Shown here: positions 8,199 through 17,435 of the stretch, piece by piece | Numbering within the stretch: the first letter of the stretch is position 1 | How the letters are laid out: each line of letters begins with the position of its first letter | From: Roseomonas aeriglobus | GTDB taxonomy: Bacteria > Pseudomonadota > Alphaproteobacteria > Sphingomonadales > Sphingomonadaceae | DNA: 64,000 nucleotides | NCBI GenBank assembly: GCA_016937575.1 | Contig: JAFHKN010000002.1 | Location: 3,097,001-3,161,000, forward strand | Direction of reading: 5' to 3' | The notes under the pieces: generated by a model | What the model saw: the letters and a program-made list of their open reading frames with translations, nothing else | Told to the model about the DNA's origin: nothing | The model's database searches: none | Position numbers and translations under genes: made by a program

Positions 8199-9380
8199 AT
8201 GGAAAAGACGACCGATACCCAGAGCCCGCCGCCGCGCAAGGTGGCAACGCTGGAGACGCTGAACGCCAGCCAGATCGCCGCCATCAGGGCGATACCGGAA
8301 TACAATACCGTCCCGCCGCCGGTCCTGACGGAGACACGTCCGGTGTCGATTTTCCTCGACCAAGCGCGCTTTGATCAAGAACAGGCGAGCATTTTCCGTA
8401 AGTTGGCGGTGCCCGTAACTTTATCGGCGGCGCTGCCGGAACCAGGATCGGTGATCGGGCACGAGGGCTATGGTCTGCCGCTGATCGTTGCGCGGGCTAA
8501 GGATGGCAAGGTCCGGGCCTTTCTGAACGCCTGCAAACACAAAGGATCAAAGCTGGTCGAGGATTGCGCTCATCACAAGATGGCGCGCCTGACATGCCCG
8601 TATCATGCCTGGACCTACGGGCTTGACGGGCGGCTGTTGGCGGTCGCGCGCGGCGACGCCTTCGAAGCGATCGACAAGGCCGACTACGCATTGACCGAAC
8701 TCGCCTGTCGCGAACACGGCGGGATCGTCTGGGTGTCGCTCAACCGTCACGCGGAACCAGATTTTTCTGCGTTGATGCCCGAGCTCGAGGACGATCTGAA
8801 CGCCCTCGGGATTCCCGGTATGACGCTGTACGGGCGCAAGACTTTCCATGTGAAGGCCAACTGGAAACTGGTGCTCGAGCCGTTCATGGAGAGCTACCAT
8901 GTGCCGCGACTTCACGCCGGTTCGATCGGTGAATTATTCGGTGACGTCACGCGCGTGATTGACCAATTCGGCCCGCACCAGCGTAAGATCGCCGGCAAGA
9001 TCCGCTACAAGCCCGAGATGCTCGACTTGCCGGGTGAGAACATCCACAAGACCGTCACGCACGCCTATCAGATCTTTCCGAACGCGGTGCTCATCACCAG
9101 TCCCTATTACATGAGCTTCATGACGTTGATGCCCAAGGCGCCGGGCGAGACGATCGTCGAATATTTCAATCTTGTGCCGGGCGAGGCACCCAACGAAAAG
9201 GTCGCCGACCTCTACCGACGCTCATACGAACTCGTCCTCCACGTTTTCGGAAACGAGGATTTCCGTGCGGCCGAGATTAGCCATGCCGGTCTTGCCTCAG
9301 GCGCTCTCGACGTCGTGACCTACGGCGGCATGGAGAATACGATCCCGATGTATTACGAGCAGCTCGAAGCGCGGCTATGA
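8199..9380 (+). CDS. Rieske non-heme iron oxygenase, large (alpha) subunit
   Basis: 393-residue aromatic-ring-hydroxylating-type oxygenase. Rieske [2Fe-2S] ligands are Cys112-x-His114 (CKHKG) and Cys133-x2-His136 (CPYHAW). The mononuclear iron site is ESYHVPRLH with His234 and His239; a C-terminal acidic ligand is expected but not assigned. The N-terminal 50 residues are longer than in minimal family members. No beta subunit is adjacent, so it may be a homo-oligomeric monooxygenase or demethylase-like type. It lies 13 bases after the thiolase-like gene and overlaps the ligase by ATGA. It needs electrons from a ferredoxin; the one at 21975 is a candidate. Confidence 0.92.
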   Translation: MEKTTDTQSPPPRKVATLETLNASQIAAIRAIPEYNTVPPPVLTETRPVSIFLDQARFDQEQASIFRKLAVPVTLSAALPEPGSVIGHEGYGLPLIVARAKDGKVRAFLNACKHKGSKLVEDCAHHKMARLTCPYHAWTYGLDGRLLAVARGDAFEAIDKADYALTELACREHGGIVWVSLNRHAEPDFSALMPELEDDLNALGIPGMTLYGRKTFHVKANWKLVLEPFMESYHVPRLHAGSIGELFGDVTRVIDQFGPHQRKIAGKIRYKPEMLDLPGENIHKTVTHAYQIFPNAVLITSPYYMSFMTLMPKAPGETIVEYFNLVPGEAPNEKVADLYRRSYELVLHVFGNEDFRAAEISHAGLASGALDVVTYGGMENTIPMYYEQLEARL

Positions 9381-10894
9381 CGCACAACGGGCTGCTGCAC
9401 GACGGGCTTGCGTACGGCGCGCGGCGCGATCCCGACAAGGTGTTCGGATCGGTTGACGGTGACGTAGTACGCTATGGCGAACTGGCCCGATGGAGCGACG
9501 GTGTCGCCGCGCATTTACAGGACAGGGGCGTGCAGGCAGGCGACACCGTCGCGCTCGCGGGGGGCAATTCGCTGGCTTGGATGGCCGCCGCTTTTGCGAT
9601 CCTGAAATGCGGCGGGATCATCGTCCCGGTTAACGATCGCTACGTCGCCGACGAGGTCGACTATCTGATCGGCTTTACAGAACCGCGCGTGGTCATGGCT
9701 GACGACGCCCGCCGTGCGATCGTCGCTCAGACACGCTGCGACGTGCCGGTGATTGCACTTGAAGCGCTGGAAACCTTTCGCGATGGCCCACCACTCGGTT
9801 GGCGCGAGGTGCGTACGTCGTCCGATGCGGTGGCGATGGTGATCTTCACCAGCGGATCGACCGCGCGCCCCAAGGGCGCGATGATGACGCACGGCAATTA
9901 CCTCGCGAAATTTCTCGAGATGATGCTGCTCGATACCAGGCTAGGGCCCGACACGCGGGCGCTTATGCCGCTCGGGCTGCATTCCTCGCCGGGCCTGCCG
10001 TGGGGCATATTATTCACCGCTACGCTCGGCGCGACGTTATACGTTACTAAGAAATATCGTGCCGACGAAACGCTTGCGACGCTGCGCGATGCACGCGTGA
10101 CCTTCTTCATCGGCGCGCCGATGATCTTCGACCAGATTGCCAAGCTTCCTGATTTTGCCGCAGCCGATCTGTCAGCACTCCGTTTCGCGCGATGCGGCGG
10201 AGCTACGCTCAATCCTGCGACGGCTGCGGCCTGGCGCGCCAAGGGAGTTGTCGTTCGCGGGCTATACGGCATGACGGAGATGGGCGGCGGATCGCTGATT
10301 GCGAGCGAGGAGGAAGCGCTCGTCGCGCCGGACAGCTGCGGACGCGGCCTTACTTTCACTCGCTTCCGGATCGTGCGCCCCGATGGCGGCGACTGCGCAC
10401 CAGGCGAGCCCGGCGACATCCTGCTTCGCGGTCCCGGCATGATGGCTGGCTACTGGCGAGATCCAGAAGCGACGGCGGCCACCATCATAGATGGCTGGCT
10501 GCATACCGGCGATGTCGGCGCGGTCGATGAGGATGGATATTTCCGCTTTGTCGATCGGTCGAAGGAGATCATCAAATCCGGCGGTTTCAATATCTCCCCG
10601 ACGGAAATCGAGGCCGTCTTGGTCGAAATAGACGGTGTGATCGAAGCGGCGGTGTTCGCCGTCGGCGACGACAAATTCGGCGAAGTCCCGTTCGCGTCAC
10701 TGTGTGTCAGCGCCGAGATCGAACCGGGTCACGTGATCGAGCGCTGTCGTGGCAAGCTCGCCGCATTCAAGCTGCCGCGCTATGTCTTGGTCGATCGCGC
10801 GCCGCTGCCCCGGCTTGCAAATCAAAAGCTCGACCGACGGACGCTGAAGGCGCTCTTTGCGGATCCTGCACGGCGACCAAGCCGCATCGACTAG
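9377..10894 (+). CDS. AMP-dependent acyl-CoA synthetase/ligase
   Basis: 505-residue ANL-superfamily ligase that adenylates a carboxylic acid and transfers it to CoA. The P-loop-like motif TSGSTARPKG, YGMTEMGGG (A5), GWLHTGDVG (A7) and DRSKEIIKSGGFNISPTEIE (A8 hinge) are all present, and the near-terminal Lys is in LANQKLDRR. ATGA overlap with the Rieske oxygenase; last gene of the unit beginning at 6588. It probably activates the substrate, or the acid formed by an aldehyde dehydrogenase, for the thiolase-like step. Chain-length or ring specificity is unknown. Confidence 0.92.
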   Translation: MTHNGLLHDGLAYGARRDPDKVFGSVDGDVVRYGELARWSDGVAAHLQDRGVQAGDTVALAGGNSLAWMAAAFAILKCGGIIVPVNDRYVADEVDYLIGFTEPRVVMADDARRAIVAQTRCDVPVIALEALETFRDGPPLGWREVRTSSDAVAMVIFTSGSTARPKGAMMTHGNYLAKFLEMMLLDTRLGPDTRALMPLGLHSSPGLPWGILFTATLGATLYVTKKYRADETLATLRDARVTFFIGAPMIFDQIAKLPDFAAADLSALRFARCGGATLNPATAAAWRAKGVVVRGLYGMTEMGGGSLIASEEEALVAPDSCGRGLTFTRFRIVRPDGGDCAPGEPGDILLRGPGMMAGYWRDPEATAATIIDGWLHTGDVGAVDEDGYFRFVDRSKEIIKSGGFNISPTEIEAVLVEIDGVIEAAVFAVGDDKFGEVPFASLCVSAEIEPGHVIERCRGKLAAFKLPRYVLVDRAPLPRLANQKLDRRTLKALFADPARRPSRID

Positions 10895-10902
10895 TCCGTG
10901 TA

Positions 10903-10939
10903 ATTCTCTATAGAGAATATCATTTCAAGTTAGTTGACA
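10903..10939. promoter_or_regulatory. Operator-like palindrome D and -35-like TTGACA before the TonB receptor
   Basis: ATTCTCTATAGAGAAT (10903-10918) is a perfect 16-base palindrome. It continues with ATC and a degenerate third arm ATTTC, so the same three-arm pattern as site B is present at the same spacing. TTGACA occurs at 10934-10939 and again at 10953-10958. The element lies about 140 bases upstream of the receptor ATG. A small GC hairpin (CCGGTGC-CG-CACCGG region, about 10971-10985) lies in the leader. Confidence 0.65.
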
Positions 10940-11055
10940 CGTGCTGTCGTTGTTGACACTCCTATTCAATCCGGTGCCGCACCGGCGCGTGACGGGGCTC
11001 TAAAAGTGTCCGGCGCAAAAAAATGGCGAGTACTCGCCGTTGGGGAGGATTGAGA

Positions 11056-13488
11056 ATGACGCACCGAATCCGTCGATCGATGCTGACCTTGAGCGTCGCT
11101 ACCGCAGCGTTGATGAGCATCCCCGCGGCGGCGCAGGACACGCCCTCGCGTCCAACCGCTGCAGATGAGGAACAGGCTAGTGCGGTCGAACGCGACATCA
11201 TCGTCACGGCGCGCCGGCGAGATGAAACGTCGATAGCGGTTCCGGTTGCAATTACGGCGGTTAGCGGTGAGCAATTGGCGCAGCGCGGCATCGCTTCGGT
11301 CGATGCGCTCGCGCGTGCGGTCCCGACGCTCATCACGTCCGAGGCGACCTCGTCACCACAAGGCGGCATCGTAGCGATCCGCGGCCTGTCAGGCGTTGAT
11401 GCGAACCCGTTCGGGGATCAGGCAGTATCGTTCAACATCGATGGCGTCGGCGTCGCGCGCTCGTCGGTGCGTCGCCTAAGCCAGATGGACATCGCGCAGA
11501 TCGAGGTCCTCAAAGGGCCGCAGGCACTGTTTTTTGGCAAGAACTCGCCCGGCGGCGTCATCTCGGTCCGATCTGCCGATCCCACCCGCACGTTACAGGC
11601 GGGCGCGACCGTCGGCTATGAGTTCGAGGCCGATGAACTGCGTACCGAAGGCTACGTTTCCGGGCCGCTCGGGGATACACTCGGGTTTCGCATCGCCGGC
11701 TATTACGACCGCATGGAAGGCTATGTTGACAACATTGCTCCCGCGACCGGAACGGGCGTTTATGCTCCGTTCGATCGCCGCGCTCCAAATGGCGACGAAT
11801 TCGCGGTCCGCGGCACGCTGAAATGGGACCCGACCGATCGCTTCAACGCACGTTTAAAAATTTCGTACAACAAGGCGGACGGATCGGGTTCGACTGATCT
11901 TCTGCAATATTTTAATTGTCCGCTTGGCGTGCCGCAGGGGAGCTCTGCACCCGAGAACTGCAAGGCAGACGACAAGGTCACGACGTCCGACAACATCGGG
12001 CCGAATTTTGTCAACGCCGATCCTCGGTACGGTGGAAATGAGACGTTCCTCAAGTCAGACCAGACGCTCGGCGGCCTTGAGTTGAACTATGACGTCACGG
12101 GTGATCTGACGCTGTCGTCGATCACCGGCTATTACAAAGCGAACAACAGCTATGTCGGCAACTTCACCGCGACTTTCGCCGATACCGGAGTGCTACCTCG
12201 CGTATTCCTTCCCGCCTACGCCCGGCTCGACATCCGCGAGATCACACAGGAATTGCGCCTGACGTCGAATTTCGACGGTCCGGTCAACTTCATGTTCGGT
12301 GGCCTGTACCAGGATACGAGCGCGAACGTGGAAGCCACGGTCTATTTCAACGCGCAGACGCCCGTCTTTTCGTCAAACTATCAGTATCGGCAGGACGGCA
12401 CGGCGCATTCCGTGTTCGGTCAGGCACAGGTCAAGTTTACACCCACCCTCGAGTTGTCGGGTGGTGCGCGTTACTCTTACGAGCGCAAGCGGCTGCCGAT
12501 CTGGCGCACGGGTATCGCCGGGGCACCGCGCACGCTACTCGACATTGACGGACCGCGTGAAGTTTCCTTCAACAATCTTTCGCCGGAGGCCACGCTGAGC
12601 TGGCGCCCATCCAATCGGTTGACCGTTTATGGTGGGTATAAGGAAGGCTTTCTGTCGGGCGGATTTAACGCGACACAGCCGGCCACGGTGGCGGGGTCGA
12701 GTGCAAGCCGACGTACATCACTAATCGATCCGCGCTATGATCAGCAGCTGATCCAAGGGTTCGAAGGTGGCGTGAAGACGGCGCTGCTGGATAACAGCCT
12801 GCGCTTGAACCTGACCGGCTACACCTATCGCACGATCGGTTTGCAAGTGGCGACACTCGTCGGGCTGCAACAGGAATTGCGAAACGCCGGGTCGGTGCGG
12901 ACGAAAGGCGTTGAATTTGATTTCAGCTACCGCACCCCGTTGCGCGGTCTGTCGCTATATGGCGCGGTCGCGTACGAAGACGGTAAGTATACCGATTATC
13001 AGGCTACCTGCTATCGCGGGTTGTCCGCACCCCGTTGCTCCACCCAGGTCAACCGATTCACGCGCTCGACCGGATTGTTCAACGATCTTTCGGGAACGCA
13101 GCTGGTACGCGCGCCTGACTGGACCGGGAACTTTGGAGCGGATTTCGTGTCGCAGCCGATCGGCGCGTTCAAGATCGGTCTTTCGGGTAATTACACCTTT
13201 TCGGACAGCTTTTTCACCGATGTCATTTCGGCGCCGGGGGGGCGACAGAAAGCCTATGACCTGATCGATGCCGGCATCCGAGTGATGGACAAGAGCGAAA
13301 GGTTCGAGATTGCCCTGCTTGGCAGAAATCTAGGCAACACCTACTATTTCACGCGTTCGGCCGACAATCCGTTCTCGGGTTCGGCGCCGGGCGGGACGGG
13401 GACGCTCCTTGGCGACACGGTTGGTGTGCCGAGTCGGGGTCGCGAGATCTGGCTGCGCACGACCGTCAGATTCGGCGGAGGGCGCTGA
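11056..13488 (+). CDS. TonB-dependent receptor
   Basis: 810-residue outer-membrane receptor. ATG 11056 has GGAGG at 11044-11048 and begins with a signal peptide (RRSMLTLSVATAALMSIPAAAQ); an in-frame ATG at 11023 lacks this. The TonB-box-like segment DIIVTARRRDE is followed by the plug (VSGEQLAQRGIAS, then GIVAIRGLSG) and a long beta-barrel ending in WLRTTVRFGG. Sphingomonads use such receptors for uptake of hydrophobic or bulky catabolic substrates as well as siderophores; the setting in a catabolic island, behind operator-like site D, argues for import of the growth substrate. It stands as a single-gene unit, followed by pseudogene remains. Confidence 0.93.
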   Translation: MTHRIRRSMLTLSVATAALMSIPAAAQDTPSRPTAADEEQASAVERDIIVTARRRDETSIAVPVAITAVSGEQLAQRGIASVDALARAVPTLITSEATSSPQGGIVAIRGLSGVDANPFGDQAVSFNIDGVGVARSSVRRLSQMDIAQIEVLKGPQALFFGKNSPGGVISVRSADPTRTLQAGATVGYEFEADELRTEGYVSGPLGDTLGFRIAGYYDRMEGYVDNIAPATGTGVYAPFDRRAPNGDEFAVRGTLKWDPTDRFNARLKISYNKADGSGSTDLLQYFNCPLGVPQGSSAPENCKADDKVTTSDNIGPNFVNADPRYGGNETFLKSDQTLGGLELNYDVTGDLTLSSITGYYKANNSYVGNFTATFADTGVLPRVFLPAYARLDIREITQELRLTSNFDGPVNFMFGGLYQDTSANVEATVYFNAQTPVFSSNYQYRQDGTAHSVFGQAQVKFTPTLELSGGARYSYERKRLPIWRTGIAGAPRTLLDIDGPREVSFNNLSPEATLSWRPSNRLTVYGGYKEGFLSGGFNATQPATVAGSSASRRTSLIDPRYDQQLIQGFEGGVKTALLDNSLRLNLTGYTYRTIGLQVATLVGLQQELRNAGSVRTKGVEFDFSYRTPLRGLSLYGAVAYEDGKYTDYQATCYRGLSAPRCSTQVNRFTRSTGLFNDLSGTQLVRAPDWTGNFGADFVSQPIGAFKIGLSGNYTFSDSFFTDVISAPGGRQKAYDLIDAGIRVMDKSERFEIALLGRNLGNTYYFTRSADNPFSGSAPGGTGTLLGDTVGVPSRGREIWLRTTVRFGGGR

Positions 13489-13500
13489 TCGGGGGCGGCC

Positions 13501-14268
13501 GTGCTGACGCCGTCGCGGCGTTCCCTGTCTGCGACCGGGCTGACGATGCCGGCGGCCAAGCGTCTATTTCGTCAGGCGATTGCGCATCGCGGGGCGATGT
13601 TTGATGCGCACACGCCGGAAACCGTCCCGCCGATGACGGACACGATTATGGCCTAGTATTGAGCTTGGGCCAAATGAATCCGATGCGCTGGCGAAGCTGC
13701 CGATGGCGGCGATCTAGCCGAAGCTGCGCGCCCTAGCGACGGTAGTTGCGTGGCGAATAGGGCCGGTGATCGGACTGGACCTGCCGGCGTATCCGCCATC
13801 CCGGCGCGCCGGCTTTGTCGCGCGACCTGCCGTTGCTGATCGGCAGCGACGGAGATGAGTCGACCTTAACCGCCGGCGCGATCGATCCGGCTGCGTTCGA
13901 GCTCGAGCAAGCGGGGTTGCGCGCAAGAATGTTGCGGTCTCGTAGCGACTGGTCGGCGAAAGCGGGCAGTCGCCACTCGTGCCGATCCGATGAGCATTGT
14001 CGGTAAGCGGTCGCGTGTACTGGTGATCCCGATTGGCCTACGTATGATATCGCCCACCGCGCAGCGATAATCATTGACGCGAGTTCGGCGGTCGCCCACG
14101 GTCCCGATCCCGATCCCGATCCCGATCCCGATCCCGATCCCGATCCCGATCCCGATCCCGATCCCGATCCCGATCCCGATCCCGATCCCGATCCCGATCC
14201 CGATCCCGATCCCGCTGAGATGCTACTGTCGGCCGAGATCGCCGATCGATTTGTTGACGCCCGGGGCG
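13501..14268 (+). pseudogene. Decayed type-B carboxylesterase remnant
   Basis: Directly after the TonB receptor, three forward frames carry in-order pieces of a type-B carboxylesterase. Frame of 13501: MPAAKRLFRQAIAHRGAMFD then HTPET. Frame of 13661: ESDALAKLPMAAI, a TAG stop, then GPVIGLDLPAYP. Frame of 13815: SRDLPLLIGSDGDESTL and DPAAFELEQAGLRARM, a TAA at 14004, then [19 protein letters not shown]. These match the segments that follow the nucleophile elbow in the family. The N-terminal half with the catalytic Ser is absent, and there are at least two frameshifts and two stops. The product would have been an ester hydrolase, plausibly acting on the island's substrate. It was recognised by reading protein motifs, with no alignment run. 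Confidence 0.75.
14103..14214 (+). repeat. Hexanucleotide tandem repeat CCCGAT, about 18.7 copies
   Basis: 112 bases of uninterrupted CCCGAT units (18 full copies plus CCCG). In the forward frame that continues the carboxylesterase C-terminus it reads (Pro-Asp)n, directly after a segment ending AVAHG; family members commonly have Asp-Asp-Pro here, so the array probably grew from that codon pair. No interruptions are visible, which suggests recent slippage. Reverse frames give (Gly-Ser)n and another forward frame (Pro-Ile)n; neither is considered a gene. Confidence 0.97.
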
Positions 14269-15870
14269 CTAAAGACCCTCGCGGTCGATCAACTCGGCAG
14301 CGCGCCACGCCATCGCGACGACCGGCGCAAAAGTGTTTCCGCTTGGGATTTGCGGTGCGATCGAAAGATCGACGACATGCAGGCCTTCGACCCCGCGCAC
14401 GCGCGTCAAGGGATCGACAACCGACGCGGCGTCAGAGCCCATCCGGCAAGTGCCGGCGGCATGATATGCGGGGATGCCCATGTCGCGGTAGGCGTCGAGG
14501 ATCTGATTGTCGTCCTCGACCTGCACTCCTGGGCGGGTCTCCTCCACCACCAGTTCGGCAATCGGATCCGCGGCGACGAGCTTGCGAACCGCCCGGACCG
14601 TGTCGACCAGTTCAACCCGGTCGCGCGGATCGCCGAAAAAGTCTAAGGTAGCATCGGGTAGTACAAATGGGTCGGCCGAGGTGATGTGGACCTCGCCTAT
14701 CGCGCGCGGTCGGAGCGGATAGACCACCATCTGCATGCCAGGAAACGGCTCCATCGCCATGGTCGCCTTGCTGCGATCGAGACTGTGCGGGACCGCGAGC
14801 AACTGCGCGTTCGGTCGCGGGGCGTCGGGATGGGTGTGGAACGCGGCGCCTACTTCGAACGTGGCAATTGCGAGCGGCCCGCCGCGTGTCAGATAGTATC
14901 GCAGGCCGTTCCATAGCACGCGCCAGCCCGAATATTGCGCGTTCCGCGACGTGCCGGGCTTTAGGCGCCACTGAAGGGTCAATCCGCAATGCTCGCGCAG
15001 GTTGCGACCGATCTCGGGCCGGTCGGCGACGCAGGCGATGCCGAGCGCACCCAGGAGATTGGCGTCACCGACGCCCGATCGTTCGAGGATTGCGGGCGAG
15101 CCGAACGTGCCAGCGGAAACGATAATGCGACTCCCGTCAATCCGCGCGATGCCGTTCGCGTCTCGCACTTCGACCCCGATCGCGCGGGTGCCATCGAACA
15201 GGATGCGGTCGATGGTCAGTCCGGTCCGCACGGTCAGGTTGGGTCGGTTGAGCGCCGGCTTTAGAAAAGCTGCAGCGGCACTCTGTCGCCGGCCGTCACG
15301 GATCGTCTGCGGGCAATAGCCGATACGATCCCGATCCGCGGGCGCGTTGAAATCCTCGACCGCGGCCAGACCAACCGCCGAACCGCTCGCAATCAACGCC
15401 TCCATCGCCGGATTGTCCGCGGGCGGCAGTGAAATACCCAGCATGCCCCGAGTGCCGCGCCCGTCACCGCCGCCCAGCGCGTGATCCTCAATCTCGCGAT
15501 AGACACGGCCAATCTGTGACCAGTTCCAGTCGGCGCTCGTTTCCTCGGCGATCGCGTCAAAATCGGCAGGCTGGCCGCGCACGTACATCATGCCGTTGAC
15601 CGACGAAGAACCGCCGAGCACCCGCCCGCGCAGCCACGGCTTCGGCGGCCGATTGTCGCCCTCGCCGGCGCGGACCGGATAGGCCCAGACGTGAGCCGGG
15701 TCGGCGAGCACCTTGCCGACGCCTTTAGGCATATGGATCATGGGATGACGATCGACCGGCCCCGCCTCGATCAGAAGCACGTTGCGCTGCGGGTCGCGGC
15801 TCAAGCGGTTCGCGAGGACGCAACCCGAAGCGCCACCGCCTAGGATCACGATGTCATAGCCGCTCGTCAC
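14269..15870 (-). CDS. GMC family FAD-dependent oxidoreductase (choline/alcohol dehydrogenase-like)
   Basis: 533-residue glucose-methanol-choline oxidoreductase. The N-terminal ADP-binding fold has IVILGGGASGCVLANRLS with the FAD-binding GxGxxG and a downstream Glu (LIEAGP). GMC signature 1 is GGSSSVNGMMYVRG. The C-terminal active-site region has HAAGTCRMG and SGNTFAPVVAMA, providing the His and Asn of the usual catalytic pair. It oxidises an alcohol to an aldehyde or ketone and could supply the aldehyde dehydrogenases. It is divergent from the thiolase-like gene at 15963, with operator-like site C in between, and converges on the carboxylesterase remnant. Confidence 0.93.
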   Translation of the reverse strand: MTSGYDIVILGGGASGCVLANRLSRDPQRNVLLIEAGPVDRHPMIHMPKGVGKVLADPAHVWAYPVRAGEGDNRPPKPWLRGRVLGGSSSVNGMMYVRGQPADFDAIAEETSADWNWSQIGRVYREIEDHALGGGDGRGTRGMLGISLPPADNPAMEALIASGSAVGLAAVEDFNAPADRDRIGYCPQTIRDGRRQSAAAAFLKPALNRPNLTVRTGLTIDRILFDGTRAIGVEVRDANGIARIDGSRIIVSAGTFGSPAILERSGVGDANLLGALGIACVADRPEIGRNLREHCGLTLQWRLKPGTSRNAQYSGWRVLWNGLRYYLTRGGPLAIATFEVGAAFHTHPDAPRPNAQLLAVPHSLDRSKATMAMEPFPGMQMVVYPLRPRAIGEVHITSADPFVLPDATLDFFGDPRDRVELVDTVRAVRKLVAADPIAELVVEETRPGVQVEDDNQILDAYRDMGIPAYHAAGTCRMGSDAASVVDPLTRVRGVEGLHVVDLSIAPQIPSGNTFAPVVAMAWRAAELIDREGL

Positions 15871-15882
15871 CGCACCCCCTCC

Positions 15883-15940
15883 ATCCGGTATAGAGAATTA
15901 TGTTTGCCATACAGAATGATGCGCTACAATCGATTTGACG
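15883..15940. promoter_or_regulatory. Operator-like half-sites C in divergent intergenic region
   Basis: Two direct half-sites occur: GTATAGAGAAT (15888-15898) and CATACAGAAT (15908-15917), 19 bases apart. Both match the inner arm of sites B and D. The opposing ATTC arms are poorly kept (ATCC at 15883). TTGACG at 15935-15940 resembles a -35 box for the forward gene. The location between divergent genes would let one regulator control both. Confidence 0.5.
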
Positions 15941-15962
15941 GAGCGGGGGGCGGAGAAAAGAT

Positions 15963-17435
15963 ATGGACGACGACCGTGTACCGGTGATCGTCGGCGTCGG
16001 CGAGCTCGCGGATCGACCGGGAAGACTCGCTCAGGCACTCGAACCGATCGCGCTGATGGAATCGGCGCTTCGACGTGCGGAGCGGGATGCCGGCGCGGCG
16101 CTGCTCGCACGGCTCGATGGTCTTGAGATCATCAACGAGATCTCTTGGCCATATTCCGATCCTTGCGCCCTGCTGGCGGAGCGGCTGGACGCAAGGCGCG
16201 CCGAATGCACCTATCATCCCGTCGGGGGGCAGACGCCGATGCTGGCCATCCACCGCGCGGCATTGGCCATTCAGGCGGGCGCGTGGCGAGTGGCGGCGAT
16301 CTGCGGCGCCGAATCGCAGGCAAGCGTAACGGCTGCGGGACGTGCCGGGTTCGACTTGCCCTGGCACCCCCGGGTCGTTGATTTCGTACCGACCCGCGGT
16401 GCCGCTTATCAGCAGGCGATCGCACGCACGCTCGATTTCGCGACACCCGCGCACGTTTATCCGTTCTACGAATCAGCAACGCGGGCGATGTGGCGCCAGA
16501 CCTTGGCTGAAGCGCAGGCGGAGTCGGGCACGATCTGGTCACACAATGCAAGCATCGCCCGGCAGCGCGACGCGGCATGGATCCACCGCGAAGTGTCGCC
16601 CAAGGAAATCGTGGAGCCGTCGGCGGACAATCGTCTGATCGCATGGCCCTACACCAAGCTGATGATGGCCAATCCCGGGGTCAACCAGGGAGCGGCGGTG
16701 CTCGTGTGCAGTCTCGCGATCGCGCGCGAGCTCGGCATCGGCAACAATGGCATCGTTCACATCCACGGCGGAGCAGCCGCAGACGAGCCGCGCGATTATC
16801 TTGCGCGTCGAACGTACCGCCGATCGCCGGCGATGGAATGGGTGCTCGGTCGCGCGAGCGACCTGACCGAGGAACGCGGCTTCGACGCCGTCGAACTCTA
16901 CAGCTGCTTTCCCGTCGTGCCCAAGATGGCGCGGCGGACACTCGGCCTTGCCACGGAGGCGCCCCTAAGCATTGCGGGCGGGCTGACGTTCTTCGGCGCG
17001 CCGCTCAACAATTACATGACGCACGCTGCGGTGGCGATGGTCGAGCGGCTGCGGCGAACGCGCGGGCGGGGGTTGCTGTACGCGCAGGGCGAATATGTGA
17101 CGAAGCATCACGCGCTGGTCCTCGACACCGAAGCACCCGTGGCCCCCCTGCGCGAGGATTATCGCCGGCCCGACGATACCGACCTCGCCGTAGCCGCCCT
17201 TGGCTATTCGGGACCGGCGCAAGCGGAGGCAGCGACGATTCTGTACGATCGCGCCGGCGCTGTCAGGCACGGGGGCGTTCTGCTGAAGACGCCTGCCGGG
17301 GAGCGTTTGCTTGCGCGCGTGCCGGCGGAGTACGAGGAGACGATCGGCGCGATCCGGTCGGACCAGGGCGTGGTCGATCGCCTGGGCGTGGCATCGATCG
17401 CGTCCGACGGCACGCCCGAGTGGCGCGTCGATTAG
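15963..17435 (+). CDS. Thiolase-like protein type 1 (TLP1-like acetyl-CoA acetyltransferase family)
   Basis: 490-residue thiolase-fold protein, about 100 residues longer than biosynthetic thiolases. It starts VPVIVGVGELADRPG. At the nucleophile position it reads HPVGGQTPMLAIHRAA with no Cys, as in the TLP1 group. The additional C-terminal domain (from roughly residue 400: LDTEAPVAPL then YDRAGAVRHGGVLLKT) resembles the extra domain of SCP2-thiolase-like protein 1. The family's reaction is not well defined; CoA binding is expected. ATG 15963 has GGAG at 15952-15955. It converges on the enoyl-CoA hydratase gene with a 4-base overlap and lies next to operator-like site C. Confidence 0.85.
   Translation: MDDDRVPVIVGVGELADRPGRLAQALEPIALMESALRRAERDAGAALLARLDGLEIINEISWPYSDPCALLAERLDARRAECTYHPVGGQTPMLAIHRAALAIQAGAWRVAAICGAESQASVTAAGRAGFDLPWHPRVVDFVPTRGAAYQQAIARTLDFATPAHVYPFYESATRAMWRQTLAEAQAESGTIWSHNASIARQRDAAWIHREVSPKEIVEPSADNRLIAWPYTKLMMANPGVNQGAAVLVCSLAIARELGIGNNGIVHIHGGAAADEPRDYLARRTYRRSPAMEWVLGRASDLTEERGFDAVELYSCFPVVPKMARRTLGLATEAPLSIAGGLTFFGAPLNNYMTHAAVAMVERLRRTRGRGLLYAQGEYVTKHHALVLDTEAPVAPLREDYRRPDDTDLAVAALGYSGPAQAEAATILYDRAGAVRHGGVLLKTPAGERLLARVPAEYEETIGAIRSDQGVVDRLGVASIASDGTPEWRVD

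Noticed and set aside
13733..14308. Gly-Ser repeat protein (minus) and Pro-Ile repeat protein (plus, 14074-14646)
   Set aside because: Both arise only from reading the CCCGAT array in other frames; flanking sequence has no similarity and overlaps the GMC gene or the pseudogene.
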